Notes under the pieces: model-generated
Told to the model about the DNA's origin: nothing
Databases searched by the model: none
Seen by the model: the letters and a program-made list of their open reading frames with translations, nothing else
In this document: positions 45,277-54,345 of the stretch, piece by piece
Numbering within the stretch: position 1 is the stretch's first letter
Layout of the letters: every line of letters begins with the position of its first letter
Made by a program: the position numbers and the translations under genes
Source of the DNA: Hyphomicrobiales bacterium
Lineage (GTDB): Bacteria; Pseudomonadota; Alphaproteobacteria; Rhizobiales; Rhizobiaceae
Direction of reading: 5' to 3'
DNA length: 64,000 bases
Assembly: GCA_900466945.1 (NCBI GenBank)
Contig: UBNV01000006.1
Location: forward strand, 248,001 to 312,000

Positions 45277-46218
45277 ATCGACCAGCCGCACGGCATCCGT
45301 CAGTCCGGAGGCGCCGAGGTACAAACGAAGGGTAGCGACGCCCTGCATACTCCTTCGCAACATGCGTCCAGCCAAAAGGCGTCGCGCGCAACCGCCATTT
45401 ATGCGCCTCCCGGCAGCCTTTCCCGCGCCGAGCGTAAACAGATCCGCCAGATCCTCCGCCGCGCACTCACCGGTCCGCTTGCAAACCGACCCCATGGCGA
45501 TCCTGTCTCCCCGTCGGACGTGGATCACGCGCTGGCTGAACCGGCAGGTCCGGACCCGGAACTCGTCGCCCGCCTGATTGCAGACGGTCTGCTCGCGTCT
45601 TCCCCCGAAGGCTTGATCGCCACCCCCGAAACGGCGGCCTGGCTACGCCGCGATCTCTGCGACCTGCCCGACGAGGCCCATTCAAGCCAGCATCGTCAGA
45701 TTGCGCTCGAAACGCTGGTGACCCCCGCGGGGCGTCAGTCCGTGCGCCGCAACCTGCAGGAATCACCGCTCTTTCCACTTCTGCGCCTGAGGGAGAAAGA
45801 TGGCCGCAGCTTCCTGTCGCAGGATGCCGTCTCCGCCGGCGAACGCCTTGCCGCCGACTTCGACTTCGCCGGCCTTCAGCCCCGGATCACGGCAAGCTGG
45901 GAGCCCCGGCTCTCGGCCCGCGCGAACGGCGCCCCGCCGCCTGCCGTGGAGCTTGCGGACAACAGGCTCGCCGCCCGAACCCGCATCGCCCGCGCCGTCG
46001 AGGCCATGGGCCCGGAACTCTCCGGCGTCGCACTCGATGTCTGCTGCTTCGGCAAAGGTCTGGAAACCGTCGAGCGCGAACGCCAGTGGCCCGCCCGATC
46101 CGCCAAGCTCATGCTGCGGGCCGCCCTTCTCGCGCTCGCCCGCCACTACGCCTCGCCGCCTTCCAGATCTCGCCCGCGCCATTGGGGCGAGGAGGATTTC
46201 CGCCCGAAGATGAGGTGA
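45277..46218 (+). CDS. DUF6456 protein, apparently starting with ATC
   Basis: The 313-residue frame follows the DnaA-C-like gene. It has a basic N-terminal part (LSRAERKQIRQILRRAL), a winged-helix-like stretch (ARLIADGLLASSPEGLIATPETAAWLRR) and a C-terminal DUF6456 domain. That domain contains SGVALDVCCFGKGLETVERERQWPARSAKLMLRAALLALARHY. There is no ATG, GTG or TTG in frame between the previous stop and 45520. GCAGGAG stands 6 bases before an ATC at 45277, exactly where an ATG would be expected. Either this is a rare ATC start or translation begins at GTG 45520 without a good site. The function is unknown; pairing with the DNA-binding protein upstream suggests a regulatory role. Confidence 0.65.
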   Translation: MDQPHGIRQSGGAEVQTKGSDALHTPSQHASSQKASRATAIYAPPGSLSRAERKQIRQILRRALTGPLANRPHGDPVSPSDVDHALAEPAGPDPELVARLIADGLLASSPEGLIATPETAAWLRRDLCDLPDEAHSSQHRQIALETLVTPAGRQSVRRNLQESPLFPLLRLREKDGRSFLSQDAVSAGERLAADFDFAGLQPRITASWEPRLSARANGAPPPAVELADNRLAARTRIARAVEAMGPELSGVALDVCCFGKGLETVERERQWPARSAKLMLRAALLALARHYASPPSRSRPRHWGEEDFRPKMR

Positions 46219-46233
46219 GGGCGCGCTCCCCGC

Positions 46234-46650
46234 TCACACCAGCCGGCGCGCAGCCTCCTCGCGGATGCGCTGGATCATCGAGCGCAGGCCGTTGGCGCGC
46301 TGGGCGGTCAGGTGTTCGAGCAGGCCGAGCTGTTTGAACAGGTCGAGCGCATCGAAGGCCACCACCTCCGAAGCTTTCTTGCCGGAATAGGCGGCAAGCA
46401 CGATGGCCACGAGACCGCGCACGATGAAGGCGTCGCTGTCGCCACGAAACATCATGTCGGGATCGGCACCATTACCGGCCGAGACCGAGAGCCAGACCTG
46501 GCTCGCGCAGCCCTGCACCTTGTTGCCAGCCGTCTTCTCGTCGTCCGGCAGGTCGGGCAGCGCCTTGCCGAGTTCGATCACATAGCGCATCCGGTCCTCC
46601 CACTCATCGAGGAAACCGAAGTCGTCGATCATTGCGTTCAAGCTCGTCAT
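46234..46650 (-). CDS. sufE: cysteine desulfuration protein SufE
   Basis: The 138-residue protein has FLDEWEDRMRYVIELGKALPDLPDDEKTAGNKVQGCASQVWL, with the sulfur-accepting Cys in VQGCASQVW near residue 53. ALDLFKQLGLLEHLTAQRANGLRSMIQRIR ends the chain. SufE takes persulfide sulfur from SufS for Fe-S cluster assembly in the cytoplasm. The start was set on family grounds at MTSLNAMI; the open frame extends 47 residues upstream without similarity. The suf operon itself is not in the window. Confidence 0.92.
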   Translation of the reverse strand: MTSLNAMIDDFGFLDEWEDRMRYVIELGKALPDLPDDEKTAGNKVQGCASQVWLSVSAGNGADPDMMFRGDSDAFIVRGLVAIVLAAYSGKKASEVVAFDALDLFKQLGLLEHLTAQRANGLRSMIQRIREEAARRLV

Positions 46651-46983
46651 GCTGCCCACCCGATGTTCAAGTCGGACCGATATAGTCCAGTCATCGGCGC
46701 ATTTGAACCGCCTGCGGCAAGGAAATGGGAGCTGGGCAGAAGTCCGTCGATGCCCAGTGGCCGCAAAATGGAACTTTCGACAGCCTACCATCGTCAGCCC
46801 CCAAAAAGAAAAGCCGCGCAGCTTGCGCTACGCGGCCCGGCAAAATGCCGAATTCAGTGAGGGACAGGCAGACAGGCATCCGGTCCATGGCAGGCCCGGC
46901 TGCAAGGGGAGATGGGGCGGGCAACCGCCCCCGAATTCTTTATGTCACTGCCCGCAAGGCAGTGCTTGTAGCCGTTCGGCCGG
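46651..46983. other. non-coding region between sufE and DUF5330
   Basis: The 333 bases contain a strong terminator for the minus strand (46803-46836). The rest is the likely sufE promoter region. Open frames on the plus strand lack ribosome binding sites. Confidence 0.6.
46803..46836 (-). terminator. terminator of the DUF5330 gene
   Basis: On the minus strand GCCGCGTAGC and GCTGCGCGGC pair (one T-G) around the tetraloop GCAA, followed by TTTTCTTTTT. Confidence 0.85.
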
Positions 46984-47460
46984 TCAGGGCTTCGGTGGCT
47001 GGTAGGGCTGCGGCAGGTGTTTCGGCCGCGCCGTGGGCGTCACGGTGCCGGTGATGACGGGCATCTCGGCTTCGACGCTGGCAAGGCTTGGTGTCTCGAC
47101 TTCCGGCTTGACGATCTCGACCACGCCACGCTTCGGCGCTCCGCTTTCGTCCGCCACGGCCGTGGTGCCATCGTCGGTGAACTGCTTGTCGAGCAGCTGA
47201 TAGGCGACGAGTGCGCCTTCGCGGGCCCGCTGGCCGAGCGCCTGGAAGGTCGCGGCGCCCTTCTCGCAGACTTCGGGCTTCTCGACGCACAGCGAGGTCA
47301 CATACTCATAGGCACCGCTCGCAGCGGCCACGGCCGCACCCATGTCGAAGCCGGCGCCGTCTCTCTCCTCGGCCGGCGGTGCCGCGAGGAAGGACAATGC
47401 AACCAGCGTCGCGGTGCAGTAGATACTACCCTTGATCAGAACCCACATGGTCTTCACCAA
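46984..47460 (-). CDS. DUF5330 protein, membrane-anchored or secreted
   Basis: The 158-residue protein has a hydrophobic N-terminus (WVLIKGSIYCTATLVALSFLAA) that is a signal peptide or anchor. A conserved part follows, EYVTSLCVEKPEVCEKGAATFQALGQRAREGALVAYQLLDKQF, near residues 52-94. Its two Cys could form a disulfide in the periplasm. The Pro-rich tail is probably disordered. The family DUF5330 is known from rhizobia without a function. It is divergent from the divJ-type kinase gene. Confidence 0.8.
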   Translation of the reverse strand: MVKTMWVLIKGSIYCTATLVALSFLAAPPAEERDGAGFDMGAAVAAASGAYEYVTSLCVEKPEVCEKGAATFQALGQRAREGALVAYQLLDKQFTDDGTTAVADESGAPKRGVVEIVKPEVETPSLASVEAEMPVITGTVTPTARPKHLPQPYQPPKP

Positions 47461-47883
47461 ATCCCTGTTGCCCGGTCTTTGCCGGAACGATCCGGGTATT
47501 TCCCCGAACTCATGAATGCGACCCTAGGTTTGATTCGCGAAAATCGCTTTTCGAAACCCGGTCGGTTTTGAAGCGAATTCGACTAAAATTTGAGTGATCT
47601 CTCCGTATCGGGACACTTGCCTAAAAGTCTAGCTGATGCCGTTAAGCATAAATGTGGCGGTCGCCCGACAATCCACCGCTTCTCGCAGCAACGGGCCGAC
47701 ACAAATCTTAACGCCCATTCGAAAAGTTGAATGATTTCAGCGCTTACGCCCCGTTAACCATGTTTCGGAAAGCCTCATCCGCCTGTCCTGTTTCGGGTCA
47801 GATCGACCCGGGAAGGCCCGTTCTGAGCCTCTGCCTTATCTATTCCTTAAGCGCGTCCGGCCTATCGTCCGAGGATAAATCAG
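47461..47883. other. long divergent region before the kinase gene
   Basis: The 423 bases between DUF5330 and divJ hold no supported gene. They carry two CtrA-like half-sites (listed separately) and AT-rich stretches near 47580-47600. Confidence 0.6.
47642..47761. promoter_or_regulatory. CtrA-like half-sites upstream of divJ
   Basis: TTAAGCAT (47642-47649) and TTAACCAT (47754-47761) resemble the TTAACCAT box reported for CtrA in rhizobia. The second lies 123 bases before the start codon. This is by inspection only. Confidence 0.4.
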
Positions 47884-49452
47884 ATGAACCGGTCGCGGAT
47901 TTCTGGCGTGGTTGTATTGCGTAAATTGTCGGATGCACTGACGGGGACGATGGACGGGCTCTTTGCCCGGCTTCTGTCGCGTCATGCTGCCGGCCGGCCC
48001 GCAGGACGCGCCGAGATCGTCGCGCTGCGCAAGCTGACGCTCGCCCTCTCGCCGGCCTTCGTTGCCGTTCCCGTCGGGCTCACCCTGTTCCTCGGCACCG
48101 CCACCGGCCTGCCGATCGGCTTCGCGCTGGTGACCTCGCTCTATCTCATCGCTGCCGTCGCTCTCGTCTCCGGTCGCCGCCTCGGGGCCGCAAGCGCCGA
48201 AGCCCGCTTGCCGGCCGCCGAGCAGTTCGCCGCCGAGCCTTACGATTTCTGCCCGGGTCTCTTCCTGACCCTCGATCCGGCCGGCATCGTGCTGAATGCC
48301 GGCGGTCGCGACCGGCAGATGTTCCTATCCTTTCTGCGCGAACCTCTGTCGCGGCCTTTCGTCGAGCAGGTGCATGTCTCCGACCGGCTGGCCTTCGTCC
48401 AGTCTCTCGACGAATTGCGCCTCGGCGCCGATGTCGTCGTGACCGATCTGCGTCTCGACCGCCCGGTGATCGGCCTCGACCAGGCCCAGTTCCTCAATGT
48501 CCGCCTCGACATGACCGCCGTGCGCGCCGATGATGGATCGCTCGCTGCGGTCCGCGCCCAGATGCTCGACATCGCAGGCGAGATGGCGATACGCGATGCC
48601 GTTGCCCGCAAGGAAGAAGAGGCGAGTGCCGCCCACGAGATCAAGAGCCGTTTTCTGGCTGCCGTCAGTCACGAGATGCGCACGCCGCTCAATGCCATCC
48701 TCGGCTTTTCCGACATCCTCATCGGCGAATACTTCGGCAAGCTCGAAAACGATCGCCAGCGCGAATATGTCCAGCTGATCCGCCAGTCCGGCGCCCATCT
48801 GCTCTCGGTCGTCAACACCATGCTCGACATGTCGAAGATCGAGGCCGGCCGCTACGAACTCGTGCTCGAGAATGTCGATCTCGCCGCTTCGCTGACGGAA
48901 TGCGAGCGCATGCTGTCACTGCAGGCCCAGACCAAGGGGCTGAAGCTCAGCAGCCGCCTGCCGAAGGGCTTGGGCGACATCACGGCCGATGGCCGCGCGC
49001 TGCGCCAGATCGTCATTAACCTGCTCGGCAATGCCATCAAGTTCACAGATGCCGGCGGCGCCGTTACCATCGATGCCTCAAGGACCGGCAACGAGGTGAC
49101 CGTGAGCGTCAGCGACACAGGCATCGGCATCGCACCGGAAAAGATGGCGCTGATCGGCCGCCCGTTTACACAAGTGCAGAACGATCTCAATCGCAACTAC
49201 GAGGGTTCCGGCCTGGGGCTTTCGCTGGTAAAGGGATTGACGGCCCTGCATGGCGGCACGTTCCGGATCGAAAGCCGGCCGGGCGAGGGCACCGTGGTCA
49301 TGGTGACGCTGCCGGTCGACGGCTCGGGCGCCAGGTCCGTGGACGAGACGAACATGATCGAATTCCCGCCGCGTCTGGCTGCCGCGGGACACGAAAACAG
49401 GACGGGTGGGAAAGCGCCGGAGCATGACGAAGCGGAAGCGAAAATCGCCTGA
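47884..49452 (+). CDS. divJ: sensor histidine kinase, DivJ type
   Basis: The 522-residue protein has two transmembrane segments near residues 55-75 and 78-97. A PAS-like domain covers about 115-235. The phosphorylation domain reads FLAAVSHEMRTPLNAILGFSDIL near residue 257, with the His at about 263. The ATPase domain has NLLGNAIKFTD, VSDTGIGIAPEKM and GSGLGLSLVKGL. DivJ phosphorylates DivK and so controls CtrA and the asymmetric cell cycle. The assignment rests on architecture and on the mucR-DUF6456-sufE-DUF5330 order, which I recall as that of the Agrobacterium divJ locus. Another PleC/DivJ-like kinase is the alternative. GAGG precedes the ATG by 9 bases. The C-terminus overlaps the next gene. 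Confidence 0.75.
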   Translation: MNRSRISGVVVLRKLSDALTGTMDGLFARLLSRHAAGRPAGRAEIVALRKLTLALSPAFVAVPVGLTLFLGTATGLPIGFALVTSLYLIAAVALVSGRRLGAASAEARLPAAEQFAAEPYDFCPGLFLTLDPAGIVLNAGGRDRQMFLSFLREPLSRPFVEQVHVSDRLAFVQSLDELRLGADVVVTDLRLDRPVIGLDQAQFLNVRLDMTAVRADDGSLAAVRAQMLDIAGEMAIRDAVARKEEEASAAHEIKSRFLAAVSHEMRTPLNAILGFSDILIGEYFGKLENDRQREYVQLIRQSGAHLLSVVNTMLDMSKIEAGRYELVLENVDLAASLTECERMLSLQAQTKGLKLSSRLPKGLGDITADGRALRQIVINLLGNAIKFTDAGGAVTIDASRTGNEVTVSVSDTGIGIAPEKMALIGRPFTQVQNDLNRNYEGSGLGLSLVKGLTALHGGTFRIESRPGEGTVVMVTLPVDGSGARSVDETNMIEFPPRLAAAGHENRTGGKAPEHDEAEAKIA

Positions 49453-50422
49453 GAAGAAAAAGGCGGGCAATGCGGCTCTCCTCGTTCTTTCCAAAGGCGG
49501 GGGCGCGCTGGTGCGCCTGGCTGGCCGCTATCCGCGCGCTGTCGGCGGCGTCTTCTGCTTCTCGCTGATCTTCGGCACCATCGCTGCCAATGCGCTCTGG
49601 TATCAGCCCGGCCAGCATCCATCGCCTTTCCTGCGCACCCGCAATGCCGAGGACTTCACCGCACTTGCCGGCGTGCCGCGCGCTCCGCTGCTCAGCGAGC
49701 AGGATCCCGAAACCGTCACCACCTTCCGCATCGAACGGGAGAAGACGACTGGCGAGGGCACTTCGGTCGAGACGGCTGCGGTTGAAGATGCGGCCCCGAA
49801 GCTCCCCGCCGCAGCGCTCCCTGCCGGCCTGCCAGCCAATGCCGAGGAAACAGGGGCTCTGATCCGCCGGGTTCAGGCGGAACTTCTGCGCCGCGGTCTC
49901 TATGACGGCGAGGCGGACGGCGTCATCGGCCCGCGCACTGAAACCGCGATAGCCGTCTTCCAGAAGACCGTCGGCATGGAGGCGAACGGCCTCGTCACCC
50001 CGGAACTGCTCGCAGCCCTCACTCTGGACCGCGGTGTCACCGCCGCCGTCCCCGCGCAACGCCCCGTCATGGAGAGCGATGCCGCCGGCGAGGACCCGGT
50101 CGCCGCCGCGATCCGCAGTGCCGACACGAAGCTCGTTACCGCCCCACGCCGCCCGGTCGTGCCGGTCCAGGCCCTGCCACCAAAGGCCGTCGAACCGGCC
50201 GCGCCGCCGCCGGTGCAGCAGGCCAATTTCGATCCCGGTCTCGTCATGGAAATCCAGCGTGGCCTCTCAAACATGGCCTACAAGAACATCACCATCGACG
50301 GCATTCCCGGCGACGACACCCGCACCGCCATCCGTCGCTTCGAGCGCCATTACCAGCTTCCGGAAACAGGCGAGCCGAGTGCCGCCGTCCTTAAGAAACT
50401 CAAGGCCATCGGCGCCCTCTGA
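49424..50422 (+). CDS. peptidoglycan-binding domain membrane protein
   Basis: The 332-residue protein has a basic cytoplasmic start (KRKRKSPEKKK) and one transmembrane segment near residues 38-56. A periplasmic part follows with two peptidoglycan_binding_1 domains. The first is IRRVQAELLRRGLYDGEADGVIGPRTETAIAVFQKTVG (near residues 142-180). The second is VMEIQRGLSNMAYKNITIDGIPGDDTRTAIRRFERHYQLP (near residues 272-315). They are joined by a Pro/Ala-rich linker. It should tie the inner membrane to the wall. The gene overlaps the kinase gene by 29 bases, so the two are co-expressed. CCGGAGC lies before the ATG at 49424; a GTG at 49406 is the alternative. Confidence 0.82.
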   Translation: MTKRKRKSPEKKKAGNAALLVLSKGGGALVRLAGRYPRAVGGVFCFSLIFGTIAANALWYQPGQHPSPFLRTRNAEDFTALAGVPRAPLLSEQDPETVTTFRIEREKTTGEGTSVETAAVEDAAPKLPAAALPAGLPANAEETGALIRRVQAELLRRGLYDGEADGVIGPRTETAIAVFQKTVGMEANGLVTPELLAALTLDRGVTAAVPAQRPVMESDAAGEDPVAAAIRSADTKLVTAPRRPVVPVQALPPKAVEPAAPPPVQQANFDPGLVMEIQRGLSNMAYKNITIDGIPGDDTRTAIRRFERHYQLPETGEPSAAVLKKLKAIGAL

Positions 50423-50514
50423 GCCTTTCGTCTAGGCGAATTTTCACAATAGCTAAAGCAACCCATCATTAATCATACCAGCGCTATCCTTCTCCGATTG
50501 GAGGAGGATGAACC

Positions 50515-51978
50515 ATGACAGCTGCGATGATCGCGCATCGAGACGACGACCCGCATTCCGGCGAGCCGCTTGCGGCACCGCGACCGGAGGCCGACGCCGC
50601 CACCCTGCGGGGCATCGTCCAGCGCTTGGCCGAAGAGGCCTCGACCCTCGGCGTCGACCTCGTCGATATCGCCGGCGCCATCCAGGACGTGGCCGGCATT
50701 TCCAAGCGCCACGCCATCACCTTCGACGGCATCACCCGCACCGCGCTCTCCATCGCCGAGACCAACAGGGACGTCGCTAACACCCTTCGCGAGACCGACC
50801 AGACGGCCGGCGAGGCCCGTCGCATGCTGACCGACAGCGCCACCCGACTGACCGGTGCCGTCGACAAGATAGACCACATGGTCTCCACGTCAGAGGAGAT
50901 CGGCAGCGAGATCGGGTCTTTTTCCGTGTCGCTCGCCGAAGTCGACAAGGTTGCCGAGGAGATCGGTACGATCGCCCGCCAGACGAATCTTCTCGCGCTG
51001 AACGCTGCCATCGAGGCCGCCCGCGCAGGCGAGGCGGGCAAAGGCTTCGCCGTGGTCGCGGCAGAAGTCCGCGCTCTGGCGCTGCAGACATCACAAGCCA
51101 CTGGTGCCATCCAGGAAACCCTCAATCAGATCCGTGTGAAGATCGTCAGCCTCACCGAGGCCGGCCGAGGCGCGACGGCGAGCGCCCGCGACGTACGCGA
51201 GACGTCCCAGGCGATGAACGCATCCTTCTCCGCCATGGAGCAGGTCATCACCCGCATTCTCGACGGCTCCTCGGCCATGGCCCAGACGACCGACCAGGTC
51301 GACCGCCAGTGTTCGGAATTCGTCGCGACATTGAGTGACATGTCGGCGGAGGTCCGCCAGTCCGACCATCACCTCCAGCAGACAGCCGGTCGTGTCGACA
51401 AGGTCGTTGCCTTGTCGGAAACCCTGATTCAGCTGACCGCGAGCGCCGGCATTCGAACCGCCGACAGCGACTGGATCGACACTGCCGTCGATGTCGCCGC
51501 CCGCATCTCCCAAGTGTTCCAGCAGGCCGTGGACAGCGGTAGGATCCGCCAGTCCGACCTCTTCGACCGCAACTACCGCCCGATCCCGGGCACCGATCCG
51601 GTGCAGATGACGACCGGCTTCACCGAATTCACCGACCAGGTCCTGCCAGGCATCCTGGAGCCGATCGCCGGTTCGTCAGAGCGTATCGGCTTTTGCGCCC
51701 CGGTCGATGAAAACGGCTATCTGCCCACCCACAACAAGAAATTCTCCGCGCCACAGCGCCCCGGCGATACCGTCTGGAACACCGCCAACTGCCGCAACCG
51801 CCGCATTTTCAACGACCGCGTTGGCCTTGCCGCCGGCCGTTCCACCGCACCCTTCCTCGTCCAGACCTATCGCCGCGACATGGGCGGCGGCAATTTCGTC
51901 CTGATGAAAGACATCTCCGCCCCGATCTTCGTTGCAGGTCGGCATTGGGGTGGGCTGAGGCTAGCTGTGAAGGTGTAG
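50515..51978 (+). CDS. soluble methyl-accepting chemotaxis protein with C-terminal sensor domain
   Basis: The 487-residue protein has no transmembrane segment. The signalling domain comes first: the tip [37 protein letters not shown] lies near residues 150-190. The C-terminal 170 residues (from about 320) form a Cache-like or related domain with [48 protein letters not shown] and [13 protein letters not shown]. This order, signalling part before sensor, is reversed from the usual. GGAGGAGGATGAACC supplies an excellent ribosome binding site. The ligand is unknown. Confidence 0.88.
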   Translation: MTAAMIAHRDDDPHSGEPLAAPRPEADAATLRGIVQRLAEEASTLGVDLVDIAGAIQDVAGISKRHAITFDGITRTALSIAETNRDVANTLRETDQTAGEARRMLTDSATRLTGAVDKIDHMVSTSEEIGSEIGSFSVSLAEVDKVAEEIGTIARQTNLLALNAAIEAARAGEAGKGFAVVAAEVRALALQTSQATGAIQETLNQIRVKIVSLTEAGRGATASARDVRETSQAMNASFSAMEQVITRILDGSSAMAQTTDQVDRQCSEFVATLSDMSAEVRQSDHHLQQTAGRVDKVVALSETLIQLTASAGIRTADSDWIDTAVDVAARISQVFQQAVDSGRIRQSDLFDRNYRPIPGTDPVQMTTGFTEFTDQVLPGILEPIAGSSERIGFCAPVDENGYLPTHNKKFSAPQRPGDTVWNTANCRNRRIFNDRVGLAAGRSTAPFLVQTYRRDMGGGNFVLMKDISAPIFVAGRHWGGLRLAVKV

Positions 51979-52020
51979 GGTGTCGCTTGACGCTCTACGC
52001 TGGCGGGCCTATCTCTCTGC

Positions 52021-52307
52021 ATGAAGTCCCCGGCCCATCCGGGTGAGATTTCAATTGCCACGAGATCATCGAGCCCTTGGGCCTCAATGTAACTTCGGCC
52101 GCAGCTGTTCTGGGCGTCACCCGTGCTGCTCTGTCGGCACTGCTGAACCAGCGCGCGAGCCTGTCATCCGAGATGGCACTTCGCATCGAGAAGGCCTTCG
52201 GAATATCGATGGAGACGCTGATGCGCATGCAGAACAGCTTCGACATCGCAGTGGCGCGGCGCCGGTCGTCCGAAATCGTCGAGGCGCCATACAAGGCCGC
52301 CGTCTAG
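52021..52307 (+). pseudogene. higA-type antitoxin relic with frameshift
   Basis: The ATG at 52021 starts KSPAHPGEI, the normal N-terminus of HigA antitoxins. The rest of the protein (EIIEPLGLNVTSAAAVLGVTRAALSALLNQRASLSSEMALRIEKAFGISMETLMRMQ) continues in another frame from about 52061. A shift near 52051-52060 is needed to join them. The HTH frame has only a TTG (52077) for its own start. No higB toxin is next to it; the chemoreceptor ends 43 bases upstream. I read it as an inactivated orphan antitoxin. Confidence 0.65.
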
Positions 52308-52380
52308 CCTGGACGGCATTCGTTAGGCACCGTGGCACCTCACCCTCGACGCCACCCCCACATTCCCCTAAGACCCCTTC

Positions 52381-52728
52381 ATGCGCATCCGGTCCGACAT
52401 TTTCGTCTCCGCACTCACGCGCCGCGTCTTCTCCGACGGCGGTTATGCAGCGGTCGTGCACAAGGGTTCGGACGCCTCGGGTGCCATCTTCGTGCGCCAG
52501 CGGTTCCGGGATGGGTTTGAGACGCTTTATGGGCCGGCACCCCAAGCCATGATCGATGACGAGACGCGCGACGACCGAATCTTCGAGCCGCGGCTGCAGC
52601 GCGCGGAACCGGAGGCGGTCGAGGCACTGATCGCCCGCGAGCGGAAGTTCGACAGTGACCTCTGGCTGGTCGAGATCGAGGTGGAAGATCTCGGGACCTA
52701 TCTCACTCTGGCAGACGCAGCAGGCTGA
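52381..52728 (+). CDS. DUF1491 protein
   Basis: The 115-residue soluble protein matches the rhizobial DUF1491 family: MRIRSDIFVSALTRRVFSDGGYAAVVHKGSDASGAIFVRQRF, then FEPRLQRAEPEAVEALIARERKFDSDLWLVEIE. The function is unknown. No clear ribosome binding site is visible before the ATG. The neighbouring DUF2336 gene converges on it. Confidence 0.82.
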   Translation: MRIRSDIFVSALTRRVFSDGGYAAVVHKGSDASGAIFVRQRFRDGFETLYGPAPQAMIDDETRDDRIFEPRLQRAEPEAVEALIARERKFDSDLWLVEIEVEDLGTYLTLADAAG

Positions 52729-52844
52729 GCGGCACTGCACCCTCCCGTGGAGGGGAGGGTCGGCGCAAAGCGCCAGGGCCCGAAGGCCACCGCCCGCGCG
52801 ACCGTCTCCCGGTCCCTGCTTATACCTAACTCTTCAGATAGGCC

Positions 52845-54023
52845 CTACCGCTTGCGCGCCCTGAGCACCTGCCGCCCGTGTTCGTCTCCCACAGGCTGAC
52901 GCTTGGCAGAGGCTTGGTTGGCGGCGGTCAGCTGGACCACCGGGGAAGCCGTCACCTTGTCGCGCGGTTCAACCGGCAATTCCTCGCCGGCAAAGGTGTA
53001 ACGGTCGGCGCGGATCCAGCTGTCGATCCGGGCTTCCGCCTCGTCTGGGTCGAGGCCAAAGAACAGGTTTTCCGCCCGGCTCGCGCCGTTTTCACGCCGG
53101 GCGAGGTGCGGATAGATGTGTTCGAGCACGAAGATCGCCTCGCGGTCGTCCATCGCCACACCCGAAAGCGTGGTTGCAAGCTGCCGGCCGGAAATGTCGA
53201 GCAGGATGCGCTCGGCGAGCCACCGGCTGGAAGACAGGAGATCGGCAAGCGTGGTGGCGAAAAGGCTGCCGTCATGCGACCGCGCGAAGCGGACCAGGAG
53301 TGCCGTCTGCAGCGGCGTTGCCTGGCGCCGGCCGAGCCGATCGCTCGTCGCCGGGCGCTGCTGATAGGCCATGCGCTTGATCGTCTGGCGCAGCATTTCT
53401 TCGCGCGCCTGATCTGTTGGCGTCGCCTCGGTCGTGCTCGTCGTTGCCGGAACGTTCGCCGTCTCGCTGATGGTCACAGAATTTGTCGTCGCACCCGGCA
53501 GATCGACCATGGTGAGATCCGCCATTACCCTGTCGAAACTCGTCGGCTCGGCCGCCTCCTGCGGCTTGGCCGTTGTGGTTTCGATCTCCGACTTCTCCGG
53601 TCGCGGCGGCAGAGCGTGGCGCAGGGATACGAGCGCATCGATCACCGTCGGCGACAGCCGTTCGCGCTTGACGATGGCGCGCGCATGATCGGCGCCCTGC
53701 GTGCGGGCGATCATGATCAGCATGTCGTCCGACAGCGCCGGTGAGGCGGCGAGAAAGGGAGCGGCAATTGCGATCGGCTGGCTGGCGATGAAGGCGGCGA
53801 CAGAGAGCGGCAGGCTCGGGCTCTGCGAAAGGGCAGCGACTGCTTCGCGGCGGGCCTCGACAGAGGATCCGGCAAAGAGCGGCTGGAACAGTTCGGCAAA
53901 TTGTCGGAGTTCCGACTTGCCGGGGAAGGAGAGCGCCTGGAAACTCGTGACCGTGGCCATCAGAACGACATCCTTGTTCCGCGCGCCGGCCGGCCTTTCA
54001 AGCTCCCTGAACTGTTCGCTCAC
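52845..54023 (-). CDS. DUF2336 domain protein
   Basis: The 392-residue protein is helical and soluble. ELRQFAELFQPLFAGSSVEARREAVAALSQSPSLPLSVAAFIASQPIAIAAPFL and DDMLIMIARTQGADHARAIVKRERLSPTVIDALVSL near residues 30-130 show the DUF2336 repeat-like pattern. A low-complexity region follows, then a second helical domain and a basic tail. The family is found in alphaproteobacteria; some members are linked to cell-cycle signalling, but no role is established. The start is GTG at 54023, with GGAG 9 bases upstream; a TTG at 54038 is less likely. Confidence 0.78.
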   Translation of the reverse strand: MSEQFRELERPAGARNKDVVLMATVTSFQALSFPGKSELRQFAELFQPLFAGSSVEARREAVAALSQSPSLPLSVAAFIASQPIAIAAPFLAASPALSDDMLIMIARTQGADHARAIVKRERLSPTVIDALVSLRHALPPRPEKSEIETTTAKPQEAAEPTSFDRVMADLTMVDLPGATTNSVTISETANVPATTSTTEATPTDQAREEMLRQTIKRMAYQQRPATSDRLGRRQATPLQTALLVRFARSHDGSLFATTLADLLSSSRWLAERILLDISGRQLATTLSGVAMDDREAIFVLEHIYPHLARRENGASRAENLFFGLDPDEAEARIDSWIRADRYTFAGEELPVEPRDKVTASPVVQLTAANQASAKRQPVGDEHGRQVLRARKR

Positions 54024-54345
54024 GACACACCACTCCAACGCAATACAGATGTGTGTGAGAATAGAACGAATTTGTTAGCAAGCTGTTAACTAACCTATGG
54101 CTTCCTGTGGACAGGCGGGTGGTCACAGCAGATGATTCGCCGCATGTTTCCGATATTAGGCATATGCGTACCCCGGCCGTGGGGTGATCCGCGACAGGGG
54201 CACGCGTCTGAGAAAGGCGCAGATGATCCCGGTGTGTGTGAGACTTTCCGCAGCATGAACCGGATGTGCCGGCCCTCTTAGCAGGAGGGCAGGGCGAGAT
54301 GATTTTCTCGACCCTCTCGATCTTTCTTCTCGAAAGGAGACGAGC
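54024..54345. other. divergent region before a small gene
   Basis: The 322 bases contain an AT-rich promoter-like stretch near 54040-54100 (for the DUF2336 gene). A short hairpin (GCCCTC and GAGGGC around TTAGCAG, near 54276) also lies here. No gene is supported. Confidence 0.55.
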
